Assembly (NCBI GenBank): GCA_015501075.1
Contig: JADNYJ010000218.1
Coordinates: forward strand, 1 to 58,975
Reading direction: 5' to 3'
DNA length: 58,975 bases
Source of the DNA: Gymnopilus junonius
Lineage: Eukaryota; Basidiomycota; Agaricomycetes; Agaricales; Galerinaceae
Part shown: piece by piece, positions 45,405 through 57,138 of the stretch
Position numbering within the stretch: the first letter of the stretch is position 1
How the letters are laid out: every line of letters starts with the position of its first letter
The notes under the pieces: model-generated
Database searches by the model: none
Told to the model about the DNA's origin: nothing
The model's input: the letters and a program-made list of their open reading frames with translations, nothing else
Made by a program: the position numbers and the translations under genes

Positions 45405-47297
45405 TTGGTGTTTAACTGGCGTGGGCGTAGTGTTGTGAATGAACGTGTGGTGGTGCAGTGCTGAATAAAATCACGATTTGGGATTTTTAATTTTTATTCT
45501 CAGTTATGATGTTCATCCAGGCTTCACATAACTTACAGGACTCGAGTTTGATTGAAGAAGGGGGTACCGACGCTTGAGATTCCACTGGTTATTTGTGGAT
45601 TTTGAATTTAGAGGAGGGCGTAGGTGTTATATATCGGCCGTGCTATAGGTTCTTCGATTACGCATGGGGTTGCCTCTGGCTCTGGCTCTGGCTCTGGACT
45701 CTGGAGATAACTTCGCCAGTGAGCAAAAAAAATAAAAGAAATGAATACTTAAAGGATGTCTGATTTCCTGAGAGAAACATTCATTATATATTAGCAGCAG
45801 TATGAATTGGGTACACAGCTGAGTTCTATGATTCGTCGGAGCAGAGTTGGAGCAGAGAGCCAGCGGCACGAAGGTCCGGAGATTATGTAATCCCGAATTT
45901 TCATGATGCGCTTTTTTCCTGCAGCTTTGTGCCCCGACTCTTCGTTCCCCACCATTTCTTTCCACCTCCATTCTTTTCTTCTCCTTGGTCGAGTATGCCT
46001 GGGTTGTTGTGTTGCGGGTGCGGTCGTTCTAGATTCTGGATTACGTTCCCGGCGAGATTCGGATAGAGGTTGTATTGGGACGGTTTAGCGAGGGAGCGTT
46101 TTTAGATGACTCGTTCTGAAGTACGTGGCTTTTGTGGTTCCTCTGGATGTGTATTCGGTGCTAATGTTGACTTTGCAGCGGAACTTCTTTCGGTGTATGC
46201 AGTTCCTGCTGCTGCTACGACACGACCTGGGTGGGTCGTGTGTTACGGCTAGCCGCTATCGTCGTTCCGGGTTCCAGGTTCCAAGCTACATCCACGGCGA
46301 TGACAGTGGGATGGAGGGGTTAGCATTATGATAACGTAGGAGTCCGGAATGCTAGTGGTGGAGGCGTGTTTAGCTGCGTATCACTCTCACTGTCGGTCGG
46401 TCTTTCGAGTACGTGGATTAATGTTGAAATTTTGATACGATAAAGCAGCGTCGTTTCTCCTTTCCGTGTCTGTAGCTGCTGCTGCTATGACGCGAGAACG
46501 TTCTTATACACCCCACCACTAGTAATCTAGTCCTCCAAACCCGCTTTACTGCTGAGATTTGGAGATGGCGGGGTCTGTCTTTTGTAGCAGCTAGTACTGC
46601 CTCCCCATTCCGGCCTGGTAACTTGCTGAACTACTTCGCTTTCGCCGAATTGAGAACAGGCCTACTTGTCTGAATTTTGTCTTCTGAAGCATGGCTATTC
46701 ATATTGGTAACTGAAGTTGAACTTGTACTTGTGGTGGTCTGTTCCGTCATGGAACGCCTCATAGATATGACTGATAGCTTTGATCCTGCCAATACTTTGC
46801 GTAGGTACCGTGGATGCAGTGCCGCTACTCACTGCTAATACACATATCTCTTAGGACTGTTCTAAGCCCATTACCAGATCATCACACTTTATTATAATCA
46901 GTGTTGTCGTCATGATGAAAGAGACCGCCAAAAATAGACAACAGCCTATTGCGGCTGAAAAAGCTGACCTTTAGTCTTTAGATCCGGGGATGCGAAATCA
47001 GCTGGCGCAACCGCCCGCGCACGTTCGAACCTTGCCTTTTTGGACTCCCCTGGGCGTTGGTGCTATATGAAGGTACCATCAAATGATCTCAGGACTGCGA
47101 GTGAGACCTTGCTATGCCTTCGCCGTCTTTCCTTTACTCATGGGCTGCTTCCCTTCCCTCACGACAGAACGACATCTTCCAGCTACGACAAACGCTACCG
47201 ACGTCTTCTCGTCTTCTGTCGTTCATTTTTTCCGATCCTCTTCCTGTGACGACGAGAACTTGGCGAGAGATCAATTCAGTTTACTTGTTACCTACCC
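45405..47297. other. 1.9-kb spacer with no supported gene
   Basis: Contains a CTCTGG microsatellite (45674-45697) and scattered short ORFs. The presumed promoter and leader of the membrane protein gene at 47298 must lie in the last few hundred bases, but no clear TATA box was seen. Confidence 0.4.
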
Positions 47298-48366
47298 ATG
47301 TGGTAAGGCCTTCTTTCTTAAAGTTGAGTTCAAAGTTGTTGATTTTGTTTTGAACAGGTGCGATAGTTGCTTGCTTTTATTCCCCCTTGTAAGTCTCCCT
47401 TTGCTTACATGAACACAGGGGAAATCCAATCATTGGCTTATAGAGAGGCGGAGCTATTGCATGGAGTGCGGTGATCGCTGTAAGTAACCTCATCTCAACT
47501 TACACATTTCCGCAAACACTGACGAATGCTTCCAATATTCTTTCCAGTTATACAGTATCGCCGGTGCGATCTTCCTCTTCAAAGACGGAGATATCTTCTT
47601 CTTTGTCTACCCCGAATGGTATCTATCATCTATTATACGCAATCGTGCTATTCCCTGGACGTTCAACTCACGAATGAATTTTGAAGGCAAATATATGGCG
47701 GTATCAGTATGGCCATCGGCGCTTGCGCAGTCATAAGCATGATGGCTCTGTCTAATGTCGGTCGTTTCTCTCATTTCTCTTCGGGTTTTATACGACGCTG
47801 ACTTTAATATAAAGCGATCGTACATTTGGACTCGAGTATCCAAGTTCCTCTGGCCGTTCATCATCGTCATCGCCGCTATTCGTGCTATCATTATTATAGT
47901 GGAGCTACTGCGCGGGTAAGTTACAGTTCCAACTATTCCAACGATTTTTCTTTAAATAGTATTTTGAATTGCAGCAAGGACAATATTACATGGGAATGCG
48001 ATAATGGCGGCCAACTGTGGTCATCTACCAACTCGACTATGGACGCGAGCACCGCCGGAACGGTTCCGAGCAGCTTTTGTACCCCGGGGTTTACTAGTCT
48101 TCTGACTGCGTTTATCATAGCGCTGCTCGTAGATATCGCGTTTCAGGTGAGCGGCTACTTACTTTTCGCTGTCTCTTTACAACACTAATTGCCGTGAATT
48201 GGCGTTTGACTTAGATCTACATGTTTTTTATGATGTGGCGCTTCGAGAAGCGATTAGAACACTATTCGCATATGAAAGGTCCTTTCAACGGAGGTAAGCC
48301 GGAGTCCACTCCATCTCCGATGTTGTAAAATCTCATTGCTCTATGTTTTTAGGATATTATAATTGA
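47298..48366 (+). CDS. Four-helix membrane protein, unknown function, third copy
   Basis: Nine exons (47298-47302, 47358-47388, 47444-47479, 47548-47618, 47687-47756, 47815-47915, 47975-48146, 48215-48293, 48353-48366) give 192 residues. Exons 1-6 have exactly the lengths of the right-arm paralog (5, 31, 36, 71, 70, 101 nt). The start codon lies in a 5-nt coding exon (ATGTG), chosen because both paralogs share it and longer upstream frames do not match. Residues 2-12 carry cysteines (CDSC). Helix 1 ends in AGAIFLFKDG, followed by FFFVYPEW. The loop between helices 3 and 4 holds WECDNGGQLW and SSFCTPGF, and the C-terminus is KGPFNGGYYN. A tetraspan topology with both loop cysteines extracellular is inferred. 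I know similar small proteins in many mushrooms but no function. Confidence 0.85.
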
Positions 48367-49233
48367 TGCTTAGTTAACTACTCGCAGAATAATTTGTCCT
48401 CGGACTTTTTTTTTACTTATTTGTATACGTAATGGACCTCACGACCTTCACGACCTTCACGACCTTACGCTATTAGGCTTTTTAAAGTCGACGCATTCTA
48501 GGAAAGGTGTTCGCGACAACTTTTGGGGACAGGCATGAATTATTACCGTTATAACGTCTTACATTTCTACCACGGTTGCTTATCTCTTGTGATTTTGCAG
48601 ATAGCATCTCTATAGATCAAATGGTCGACTGACCATCTTGATGAGAAGTCTTTCCAATCAAGCTTCCAATTGTGGTGCGCTATTCATATTGGTTCATCAA
48701 GGTTACTGGGTCTGTGCGAACATGTACTTCCTTAACGATTGCCAAGAGTACACGAGTCCAAGCCTCTGCTGAATTGTTTGGAAAGTGCATATCCGAAACC
48801 TCTCAGCAACATTTGATCATCACTTGAAGATGAAGATGGGATTCAGCATGATTTATATTTATTGTATTCGAACTCGGGCATTTATTAACAGGGTTTAAAG
48901 TTAGTACATCTGGGAGATTTCATGGCATCGCGGTATGATTAAGCCTTGGCTTGCTATCTTAAACTCATACCTTAACGACGATCATGCCGTTCGGTATATA
49001 ACGTTCTACACCAAGAGCGACGATCTGTAAGTGCGGGCCATCCCTTTCATTCCTGTTCCTTTCCGACCCCTACCATTTGATATGGCGATTTCTGTTCAAA
49101 ACCAGATGTAGGCCTCCATCCCTTCCTCAGAGCCCTCCATTGACGTCTAACTTTTAGATTCATTTACAATTGCGCTTGGGTATGCCCTCATCTTCCTCAG
49201 ATTCCGTCGGATCCAGGACATTGATCTGACGCA
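48367..49233. other. Spacer with short minisatellite
   Basis: Three tandem CACGACCTT units lie at 48440-48466. The first exon of the DUF6533 gene probably lies between 49065 and 49230 (candidate ATGGCGATTTCTGTTCAA near 49082), but its splice path is unresolved. Confidence 0.4.
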
Positions 49234-50679
49234 GTGATTGTCTATTATGACTATCTCCTGACTCTGCCGGACGAACAAACTCGATACTGGAAACATCCAA
49301 GGAAGATCACACTGGCGTCGATGCTCTTTTATTTGAACCGATATTCATCCTTGCTGGGACATATACCATTCGCTATACAATTTCTCTGGGTGGATTCAGA
49401 TCCTGGTCACCTCACTGTAAGCTATCCTGGATACGCGTTATCCCATTGTTTCAAACGATCCCAATAGGTGTACGCGACATCAAGTATTTGATATCCTTCA
49501 AACTGGAGTTGACGTTCCTCAGATGCGCGAGTTTAATCAAGTTCCACGACTACTTGATCTTGATAGGCCAACTTTTTGTTGGAGGTTAGTCACAAGTCTA
49601 TTGATCTTCCACCTCACAGTGATGAATGAGTCATAGCCTGCTTTTTGCTCCGAACATACGCTATGTATGGCCGGACCCGACTCATCCTTGGGGTTCTCTT
49701 CGTCATCGCCCTGGCAAGCGTAGCGTTTCTGGTGGTAGGTTGGATTTTTGAAATGACATCATATGTCTTCCAACGTCGTTCGAGAGCGAAACGCTAGCTG
49801 GGCCCATTATACTTCCACCTTCCCCTCCTGGTTTCAAAGGGTGCGTCTTTCCTACAGACACAGCAAGGTAAGCAATCTTTCTCTTCCGTAATTCACGTAA
49901 ATGACACAGAATCCTTTTCAGTTCTACTCGTGAGTTTTGTCGTTTAGTGGACCAAGTTCCTTGCAAGAGTCACGTATAATAACAGGCTTGCGTAATATGT
50001 GGATTGCGGAGCTGTTCTTCGATCTGGCTGTCTTCGCCCTTACATTGTACGAAGTTCGGAGGTATATGGGGGCCAGATTATCGAGCATCCTCAGTATCAT
50101 TATTCGTGATGGTGAGTTCCGGAATTTGTAGCCCCTTCAGAGTCCTTGACGAGCGCCCTTTTGGCTACGCAGGTACGGTGTACTTCGTGTAAGTAATCAC
50201 ACTCCTCCATTAGGGGCCTTCGATAGTAATAGACATCCTATATAGGGTTATGATAGCGGCTAGCATTGTCACTATCATAGATTTTCAAGTACGTACCCGC
50301 TTTATCTTCTGCCGTTCTTCCCACTTCAAAGCTTCCTACCTATATATCTTCTAGTTTTTTCCTGTGAGTTTTATTTCTTTCCAGTGGCTGTGAAAGGACA
50401 CCTGGTAAATATTCACTGCAGTCATATCTGCGAGGAGTCACTGCATCATATGGGAATGCGTGAGTTTAAGCAGGATAACCTCGAGACTTGCTTACCAACC
50501 TGCTCATTAGACTCTCTTCAACAATGACCTCTCGACTTATGTTGAATCTTCGTGATCCTGGATTAGGATCGGATGGATATACACTTCCGGTAAAGCCTAT
50601 GACTGAGATTAATTTCACTCGAAACTTTGGTGATAGGGGCACAGTAAATACTGGAAGTGAAAATGATAGTATTTGCTAA
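49234..50679 (+). CDS. DUF6533-type seven-helix membrane protein
   Basis: The first clear exon reads VYYDYLLTLPDEQTRYW, the DUF6533 hallmark (Y-DYLLTL-E), then MLFYLNRYSSLLG. Later exons give LILIGQLFVG and ACFLLRTYAMYGRTRLIL, a loop with FKGCVFPTD, then MWIAELFFDLAVFALTLYEV, IIRDGTVYFV, MIAASIVTIIDF, and a last helix ending SSTMTSRLMLNLRDP before a polar tail and TAA. This is the normal order for the many DUF6533 proteins of Agaricomycetes, predicted to have seven helices; their role is unknown and a receptor-like function is speculation. Exon joins after LTL...VDSDPGHLT (49417 donor, TCAAG acceptor near 49481) are plausible. The N-terminal exon is not resolved: an in-frame TGA lies just upstream of SDAVIVYYD, so the start may be damaged. 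Confidence 0.7.
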
Positions 50680-51089
50680 GGACATCCAAATAAACGTCTG
50701 TGGCATTCACAATTTAATATTCAAGAATATTGAAATTATAAAGAGAATACGAACAAAACCAGACTATGAGTAGAACGAGTAATAGGTTCCGTTTGCATCT
50801 CCTTCAATAATTGCTGCTCTGTCTGAAACTATACTATTTTCGGAAATACTTTAACGCTTTATCTTTCCACCATGCATTTTACTACTAGTCGTATACATTT
50901 CCCCTTTACAGAATTTGTTGATAGGAGCTTATAAGGTAGTGCATTGGATAAAATTCATACCACATATTTATGTGTCTAGAAATTTCAGAGTATTAATTAC
51001 TATGGAACCGGGCTTCATATGCTACAGACAGGAGGTGCAAGAGTGAGATTTGGACAAGAACGACCAAAATATGTTAGTGATTAAATGAT
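50680..51089. other. Convergent 3' flanks, no supported gene
   Basis: AT-rich spacer between the 3' ends of the DUF6533 gene and the F-box gene. Confidence 0.5.
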
Positions 51090-52651
51090 CTAAGAGAATG
51101 GTATTTTTTCAGGATGCCCGCTCCCACAAATATACTCGACAGTCTTCTCAGAATCCCACATTTTCGAGAGAATTTTCAGACCGGTCATCTCTTCAAGATG
51201 ACTCAAGTGAGGCGAAAGGTCCGGGGTGCATGAAGTAAGGTCAAGTGTTTGAATTGGCAGCCCCGCATCACGGTGGGAGTGTAAGAATCGCGTAACATCA
51301 CCATCACTGCTTCTGAAAAAGCTGCTGTTGAGAATGTCGAGCCTGATTTCCTTGAGATTGGGAAAGAGAATGCTGCTCGATTTTTCCTGCAGCGCAAGGA
51401 GGTTTCCAAGCATTCGCTCACCACTGGATACCGTCGTAATTGCGGAAAAAGAGGAGAGGATAGTGTTTACAGTGAGATCCGCAGATGTAAATTCCAAGCA
51501 ATCCAGCTCGATCTCCGGGAGCGCCTTGACGGACGATACGTTGCACACGGTAAGAAGACTCAACGACAGGGTCTCTGGGAGTGCGTCGAATCTAGAGAGA
51601 TAAGCCGTACTAACATTGATCCAAAAAAGATCATCTTCATCCTGGAACGACTTACTCTTTAGCTTGAATTGAAAGGCCTTGGGTGAAATATCGACGGAAA
51701 TTACGGAGGGTTTGTGGATCTGATAACATTCTTCTGCAAAGCGTGACAGAGAGCGAAATGCAATGCCATCAAGGATTGTGGAATAGGGTAAGGACCTCGC
51801 ATCATGAATAGCATGAATAGTCAATGAACAACTGCGGCTAAGGATCATGCGATCTAGGAGTCTTATGCATCTGACGATATCAAGCCGGAGCCTAATCCGG
51901 GTGAGCTGAGTGAGAAAGACCGTTGATGGAAGGGAGACGTCTGAATCCAGTTCAGCTGCCACAAAGCTGTCGAAACGAAGAGCAGTCAACATTGGCATCA
52001 TTGAGAGAGCCTTCAGCAACTCCGCAACGGTGAGAGTAGTACATGCGATATGTAGTGAGCGAAGACCGGGGAAACAAAGGGCCTGGGGTCCGAATTTTAT
52101 GTATTTTGAATGGAATGTGTGAAAAAGGGGGCGACGTTGTTGAAAAGCGATGTAGCTGGTTCGTATTTTCTGTTGACGTAAAACAACTCGACATCAAAGA
52201 CTTGCAGACGGGGCACTGGCGTGTAAATTTCTTCCCAGTGTGATGGGTGAACTTGTTCGACATTGATAGAGGCCACGAGTTTTTCAACCCTCTCCCAATG
52301 GTTCTGCAGAGTTGAGAACAGAAATTCCTTTATCTTGGTCTCCGCGTTGCCCTCTTCGGAAATCGACGTGGCGAGAATCCACAAGGAGCTTGAGGTTCCG
52401 CTCCGGCATAACACTTCATTTCTCCATCGCCTTTTGCCCCATTGCAAAGATCCAAGGTCAAGAAGCCGTCCCCATATTGCAGGCGAATCCAGTAAGATGT
52501 CACGCCATTCTTTACGCACTTGAGAGGTCCGCCGAGTTGCGTCGAGAGTTCTGTGGTAGGAGAAGATGTCGGCATTCAACACGAATATAGCTGAAAGAAC
52601 ATCCTTGTTCAAGCGAATGATAGGAGGACTATGCGGCTTCAGCATCACCAT
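51090..52651 (-). pseudogene. F-box/LRR-like protein with a single frameshift
   Basis: The ATG at 52651 opens MVMLKPHSPPIIRLNKDVLS, an F-box-like start, followed by WRDILLDSPAIWGRLLDL and leucine-rich repeats (PRLQVFDVELFY). The frame ends at 52097, but the next frame continues without a gap as LFHTFHSKYIKFGPQALCFP, GLRSLHIACTTLTVAELLKA and a 309-codon LRR region to FS and stop at 51090. The switch falls in a C5-T5 run (52122-52131 on the plus strand: GAAAAAGGGGG). Corrected, the protein would be about 520 residues, the usual size for mushroom F-box/LRR proteins that recruit substrates to SCF ligases. A homopolymer error in the assembly is as likely as real decay. C-terminal motif YICGSGHPEKIPF recurs in the fragment at 35.1 kb. 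Confidence 0.75.
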
Positions 52652-53275
52652 ACTTATTGTGGTGCACCGTTCCGTCGGGTTTGTCTCCTGATGAGTCTAG
52701 TGCAACCACAGTTTGAAATATATACACTGTTTTGGAAGACTTGCTTTCTCGCCTTTATTCTAGGAAGTGAAGTGATAACCAAGGTTCCTACCCCAGCCAT
52801 TTTATATGTATTCTGCAACTTTGAAAAAGCGGCCTCGGCGGCCCGTCATGTCGCCTGCGGAAGACGGAAGATTTCGGCAACATGTTTACTTTCCTGTAGC
52901 ATCGGTCAACAAACAATCCTAGTTTCTTCTCAACTGCTCACAACGAAGGGTGTATCAAGCTGGCGCTCGCAATTCTTTCTCTGATGAATATCGCAACAGT
53001 GGGGTCTGGATCTGAGCAGGTGAGTTCCAGCTCGTAATGGGCGAGAAAAATAGGTTTTGGCGGCATTCTTAATAACTATTCACTAGAATTTCGCAGGTGC
53101 ATATGGTTCTGGTGGATGCGTGGGCTCAGTGCTCTAAATTTGAGGATAATATTCCTTATCTGCGTACACGCGACCCTCAGAACGAAGACCCAATCTCGAC
53201 GGCAGATGTCGACCACAAGGCCGTCGTGTACAAAGAGCGGGTGAAAAAAAGGTGAGTATCCGCTTGCTACCCACG
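52652..53275. other. Divergent promoter region, F-box and amidase
   Basis: No gene is supported between the starts of the F-box gene (-) and the amidase (+). Confidence 0.45.
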
Positions 53276-53282
53276 TATAAAT
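53276..53282 (+). promoter_or_regulatory. TATA box of the amidase gene
   Basis: TATAAAT lies about 101 bp upstream of the ATG at 53377. Confidence 0.6.
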
Positions 53283-53376
53283 GCCCACCGTATTCACAGA
53301 CGCAGCAGGGCCTTTCTTTCTTTCTCCAATTTCGGACACAGTCTCCGGCTTTGAAGCGTCAAGACATAATTGAGCC

Positions 53377-55566
53377 ATGACCTTTGTTAGGGTATGGCTG
53401 CCGGCCTTCTTGGCCATATGTGCTGGTTTGCAGGTCGCTTGCGGCGTTTCGACGGCGGCGGCCACTACGAACATTGCTGGTGCAACATTCCCCGATCTCT
53501 ACGAGGCATCGGTCACCGAACTCCAGGCGGGCCTTGATGCCGGAACGTTCACTAGCGTTGATTTGGTGAAGGTATGCTTCCGAGGCTTAGTGGCCTTTAT
53601 TTCCTATTAATTTCCCAGTCAGGCATATTTCGCCCGTATTGATGAGGTGAACTTGAAGGGACCGGCTCTTCGCCCTATCCTCGAGGTGAACCCATCTGCT
53701 TTGGCCCAAGCTGCTGCATTAGACGTGGAAAGAAAGAAGAGCGGAAAACGATCAGCCTTACACGGAATACCTGTTCTGCTGAAGGTATGCTCTCCTCACC
53801 AATTCCTGATGACAACGACGCGTAATAAGAGTGACTCGTCTAGGATAACATTGCGACTATTGCTTCAGAAGGTCTGTGTGTTATCTAACTGTACTCTTGC
53901 GAAATGCTCATAGCAGATTGTGCATCTCAGGCTTAAACACGACCGCTGGTTCTTTCAGTCTTCTCAAGTCAGTCGTTCCCGAAGATGCTGGAGTTGTGAA
54001 GCGTCTTAGGGCGGCAGGAGCAATCATTCTCGGTTCGTCATTTTAGTGATTCTAAGAAACAGATTTCCTGATGTCTGATTAGGAAAAGCCAATTTGTCGG
54101 AATTCGCAGAGTTCCGTGGCAACCTCCCCTCAGGATGGTCAGGGAGAGGTGGACAAACCACGAACGCATTTTTTCCAAACGCTGATCCCTGCGGATCGTC
54201 TTCCGGTTCTGGTGTGGGGACTTCCATTGGGCTTACAGCAGTGTCGCTGGGTACCGAGACTGATGGGAGTATCACATGTCCTTCGTCCAACAATAATGCA
54301 GTAGGCATCAAACCGACCCTTGGACTGACTTCTCGTGCGGGAGGTATGTATATAACCCTTTGCACTTTAATCTTTATACTCATGTTGTATGTGAACAAGT
54401 CATCCCTATTTCCGAGCATCAGGATACCGTCGGCCCCATCACGAGATCAGTAACAGATGCTGCAATTGTTCTGTCCATCATCGCTGGCAAAGACCCCAAC
54501 GATAATTTCACCCTAGCCCAACCACCCATTGTCCCCGATTTCACAAAGGCTCTCAACAAGAACGCTCTTCGAGGGAAGAGGATCGGCGTTCCGAGGCGGG
54601 CCTTCCTCAACGACAGCATCAGCGGAAATGACCCATTCGTCAACGTCGTTTTCGAAGAGGCGCTGGCCACCATCAGAAGCTTGGGAGCTACAGTCGTGGA
54701 TCCAGCAGATTTGCCCTCGGCTGATGAGATTGTCGTTTCTAATAATGAGACTATCGTGTTGGATGTGGATTTCAAGGTGAGAGTAAAATAAAGCCTTCCG
54801 ACTTGATGCGCACGCGCTGAATTCGCATTCAGATTCAAATCGACGCCTACTATGCTGGACTGTTGAAGAACCCTTCAGGGGTCCGAAACTTGGCTGGATT
54901 AATCGCGTTCGATAACGCTAACCCTCAACTCGAAGAACCCGTCAACTTCACTGACCAAAGCGAGTGAGGCATCACCTTTCTCTTTTCTTCCGCAACAAAC
55001 TCAGGATATTCACATTCTGTGATTAGACTCATAGCATCAGAGGCGACGACCGGTCGTAATGCGGCTTTCTTCCAGGCGTTGGCTTTTGATCATGAGCTTG
55101 GTCGTACTAGAGGTATTGATGCCGCGCTTAAGGAGCACCGACTAGATGCGCTTGTGTTGCCAGCGCCAGGGTTTACTACTGTTCCCGCTGGTAAGTCGTC
55201 CTTTATAGAGTACTCCATTAATGACCTCTAAATCATACTTGGCCTGCAGCCCTCGCCGGCTATCCCATCGTGACAGGTGAGTTCTCCAAAAGATTCTTTA
55301 CGTCAGCGCCCTGATTCACTTCTGCTACGTAAGTGCCCTTGGGCTTCTACCCAGACAACGTCACAATCGGGTCCGCTGGACCTCTTACCGTCTATCCCGC
55401 TCCTGGGGTCCCTATTGGGCTATCCTTCTTCAGCACCGCCTTCTCCGAGTTCGATCTGATCAGTTTCGCATTTGCTTACGAGCAGAAGACCCAGACGCGA
55501 TTAGCGCGCAGGGCGTTTCCTGCTGCTATTCCCAAAATGCAGTTGGGAGATGTTATCGGCAGATAA
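53377..55566 (+). CDS. Secreted amidase (amidase-signature family), intact
   Basis: Ten exons (53377-53571, 53623-53784, 53844-53871, 53931-54032, 54083-54343, 54400-54776, 54833-54963, 55027-55190, 55250-55276, 55334-55566) give 559 residues. A signal peptide (WLPAFLAICAGLQVACG) suggests secretion. Amidase-signature residues are in place: HGIPVLLKDN with Lys119, CGSSSGSG with cis-Ser201, and TETDGSI with nucleophile Ser225, at the spacing known from fatty acid amide hydrolase (24 residues between the serines). It should hydrolyse amide bonds; the substrate is not predictable. The C-terminus ends LGDVIGR. Exon 3 is only 28 nt. From exon 5 on, the gene lies within the right arm of the inverted duplication and is the source-like copy of the truncated gene at 7022-8317. 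It is convergent with the membrane protein gene at 56023-57138. Confidence 0.93.
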
Positions 55567-56022
55567 TGCCACTGGCCATTGTAGGTGTAGAGTAAATATT
55601 GATCTCCTTGTTTATTCGTCTTTTAGCGTAATGTAAAAGAATGGCAGCTGCCTGTTGGACGTGTTATGATAACAGGTACTCGATGCTCTCGCATGCGTAC
55701 GCATATGTACCCCCAGACTCTTTTTACAGTGCGTCTGGAGGACTCTAGGCAGCCTTTTCACTTCAAATTTGTGAATTATCTTTGGGTCATACGCCCTTGC
55801 AGCACAAAGTGATATAAATTAATGAATCACAAAACAACGTTCAAAGCAAATAAAAAAGAACGAGTCCAAAGGTAGCCTTAAAGCATAGAAAAAGTAACAA
55901 GTAAAGAAAAGGTCGGTCGGCGAAATAGTTCGAAAAGTGCATCGTAAACATCGTGGACATAAAACCGACGAAAATAGAGAAGAGAACAGTCGAAAAAGAA
56001 AAAGAAAACCCTAAAGCGATTG
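55567..56022. other. Convergent 3' flanks within the right arm
   Basis: Shared with the left arm (6558-7021). No gene; it contains the two 3' untranslated regions. Confidence 0.6.
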
Positions 56023-57138
56023 TTATACCATCCTAGAGAAAGAGAAAGAGAACATTAAATCCCTCCTCCCATCATAAGGGGCGTTAAGAAAAATACTCAC
56101 TTCCAAATATGGGATTGGGCCTTCTGGTAATGATCCACTCGATCCGAAAAGCGTCGTATCAAGATGGCGATATAAAACTTTTTTTTCTTCGGTTCAATTC
56201 GGGGTAGTATAACGCCAACAAGACTCAAGACTCACCTGAAATAGTAAATCGACGGTCAACGCAATTATGAACCCCGCCCAGAGACTGTTGAATCCGATGG
56301 TACAAAATACACCTGGGAGCGTTCCAGGATTCGAAGAGGAAGAGTCGGATTGCCAGAGCTGTCCGCCGTTACTGCATTCCCAGTTGATGTTATCCTTGCT
56401 GTGAGATACGATAGGGGATCAGCTAAGGGATAATTGGTCAGAATAAAAGAAAGAAAGATGACGTACCCGCGTAGGAGTTCCAAGGTCATGATAATCCCTC
56501 GCAAGATGGAAAATACGATGAGGAACGGCCAGAGGTACTTGACTGTACCGGCTAATACTCTAGATCGCTTTTCAAGGAAATGAAGACACGTAAGCGACTA
56601 AAGGACAGGGTAGTAGGAAAGAAAGACGTACAGTAGCCAGGGCTATGATGCTCAGAATTGCAGCAGTGCCGATGGCTAATGCGATGCCGCCGTATATCAG
56701 CCTGAAACGTTCGGTTCGTGCGTTAGCGTCAGAAGAGGAAGGGAGCACAGTAGATCGCCGGGGGAGCAGAGGGGATGCTAAATGAATGGATAAAGCTCAC
56801 CATTCTGGGTAGACGAAGAAGAAAAAGGCACCTTGCTTGAATAGGAAGATAGCGCCAGCAACACTGTATATCTGGACGAAATCAAGAAAGGGAGATCAGG
56901 GATGGGTCCATATAGAACGCAAGCAAGATCTGGCTGTACGGCAATGGCTGCACTCAAAACGAGCGCGCCGGCCCTCTGTACAAATAGAAACGTGTCGGTA
57001 GTCAGAACCGTTCAGATGATCAAGGTGGGCGGCTTACGAGGGGGAATATGCAACAGCAGCTGTTTTTCCTGGAGGATGACGCGATATTATTGTGAGGAGC
57101 GACTTCCAAGGATGAGATAACGAAGAGGCTTACAACAT
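56023..57138 (-). CDS. Four-helix membrane protein, right-arm copy, intact
   Basis: Nine minus-strand exons (57138-57134, 57068-57038, 56975-56940, 56871-56801, 56701-56632, 56567-56467, 56398-56236, 56177-56101, 56032-56023) give 187 residues with all phases consistent. The start codon lies in a 5-nt coding exon (ATGTT). It begins MLKNSCCCIFPLRAGALVLS; the CCC triplet is a likely palmitoylation site. Helix 1 runs to AGAIFLFKQG, then FFFFVYPEW. Helices 2 and 3 follow, then a loop with WECSNGGQLW and GVFCTVGF, helix 4 (AGFIIALTVDLLFQ) and a basic tail. Topology is like small tetraspan proteins of the plasma membrane or cell tips; function is unknown. It is the undamaged twin of 5442-6557 and a paralog of 47298-48366. 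A longer frame overlapping its first exons (57020-57583) reads through introns and is not the gene. Confidence 0.85.

Noticed and set aside
45903..46331. Two small plus-strand frames with signal-like hydrophobic starts
   Set aside because: No matching exons, no paralog, and the hydrophobic stretch is short; chance ORFs in a long spacer.
46985..47045. tRNA-like stretch with GTTCGAACC
   Set aside because: It resembles a B box, but the acceptor and anticodon stems do not form and the A box is poor.
45674..48466. CRISPR-like arrays
   Set aside because: The tandem CTCTGG and CACGACCTT units are plain micro- and minisatellites without spacers.
54419..54838. 139-codon minus-strand frame, also present at 7752-8171
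   Set aside because: Opposite-strand shadow of amidase exon 6; duplicated only because the arm is duplicated.
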